In this document: positions 63,632-64,000 of the stretch, piece by piece
How the letters are laid out: each line of letters opens with the position of its first letter
How positions within the stretch are numbered: position 1 is the stretch's first letter
NCBI RefSeq assembly: GCF_030503615.1
Contig: NZ_CP129963.1
Location: forward strand, 930,001-994,000
Origin: Sphingobacterium sp. BN32
Lineage (GTDB): Bacteria > Bacteroidota > Bacteroidia > Sphingobacteriales > Sphingobacteriaceae
Reading direction: 5' to 3'
DNA length: 64,000 bases
The notes under the pieces: model-generated
What the model saw: only the letters and a program-made list of their open reading frames with translations
Databases searched by the model: none
What the model was told of the DNA's origin: nothing
Position numbers and translations under genes: made by a program

Positions 63632-64000
63632 ATGAGAGCTAGTTTTTTATTGCTGACGATCCTGTTATGTTTCAATAAGGGATTTGCGCAGGAGAAAAGA
63701 GATTTGAGTCGTGATAGCTCATATAACAACTGGTATTATGAGTCTCGCGAGAAACTATATCAAGGTCTGAAAAACACTAAAACGGATATTGTTTTCTTTG
63801 GCAATAGCATCACAGAGCGCGGCCCCTGGCAAGAGCTTATTGCGGGAAAAAAGAGAATTGGAAACCGTGGAATTGGTGGGGATAATACCTTCGGGATGAA
63901 AGCACGTATTGCCGATGTTGTTAAGACTAAGCCGAGCAAGATATTTTTGATGATGGGAATAAACGATATTGGTCGTGGATTGCCCACAGAATGGTCCCTT
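63632..64000 (+). CDS. SGNH/GDSL-family hydrolase, N-terminal part (3' end outside window)
   Basis: ATG 63632 starts one base after the stop of the previous gene, and the frame is open to the end of the window (123 codons). A signal peptide ending GFAQ precedes FFGNSITERG (Ser block), NRGIGGDNTFGM (block II) and MMGINDIGRG (block III). It is a paralogue of the preceding gene. The Asp/His block lies beyond the window. Confidence 0.88.
   Translation, partial: MRASFLLLTILLCFNKGFAQEKRDLSRDSSYNNWYYESREKLYQGLKNTKTDIVFFGNSITERGPWQELIAGKKRIGNRGIGGDNTFGMKARIADVVKTKPSKIFLMMGINDIGRGLPTEWSL

Overview
The window looks like accessory carbohydrate-utilisation DNA from a member of the Bacteroidota, most probably the family Sphingobacteriaceae (Sphingobacterium/Pedobacter type). 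This is inferred from four SusC/SusD outer-membrane pairs (the first SusC cut by the window start), a hybrid two-component regulator, Bacteroidota-style lipoprotein signals, weak ribosome binding sites and a TAnnTTTG-like promoter box. No rRNA, tRNA or CRISPR array was seen.

Layout. (1) 1-10785, plus strand: end of a SusC, a SusD, a secreted alpha/beta hydrolase, a GMC oxidoreductase, a PQQ-type sugar dehydrogenase fused to cytochrome c, an NRAMP-like transporter lacking the metal-binding motifs, an atypical SDR and a DHDPS-family aldolase/lyase. Genes overlap by one base or nearly abut, so this looks like one oxidative catabolic operon of unknown substrate. (2) 10811-20844: an M20 amidohydrolase (minus) diverges from a Na+/solute symporter, AGE epimerase, two Tat-exported Gfo/Idh/MocA oxidoreductases, a LacI regulator, a NagB-like protein with an altered active site and a lipoprotein Gfo/Idh oxidoreductase; probably uptake and intracellular/periplasmic redox processing of a (possibly N-acylated) sugar. 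(3) 20845-22325: repeats, a HigB/HigA toxin-antitoxin pair with a palindromic operator, and a duplicated leader. (4) 22326-29461: SusC/SusD, sulfatase, DUF808 membrane protein. (5) 29678-43074: a GH2/alginate-lyase fusion enzyme, SusC/SusD/lipoprotein and a 1404-residue hybrid two-component sensor; a 17-bp direct repeat upstream of susC is a candidate operator. (6) 43230-44545: an apparently intact IS3-family element with inverted ends, 3-bp target duplication and a -1 frameshift site. (7) 44834-64000: a sialidase and ROK repressor (minus) diverging from an AmpG-like MFS permease, FAD oxidoreductase, SusC/SusD, DUF5018 lipoprotein, two tandem TIM-barrel lipoproteins, an unknown secreted protein, a NagX/DUF5009-like acyltransferase and two SGNH hydrolases (the last cut by the window end). 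This last locus looks like a system for sialylated, acetylated amino-sugar glycans, but several members have no assigned function.

Main points for follow-up: the metal-motif-less NRAMP in a catabolic operon, the GH2-lyase fusion, the unusual composition of the sialidase/ROK locus, the active-site substitutions in the NagB-like and SDR proteins, and candidate cis-elements (HTCS direct repeat, HigA palindrome, palindrome downstream of a promoter at 12.15 kb). All functional calls are from reading sequence motifs; no database search was run.
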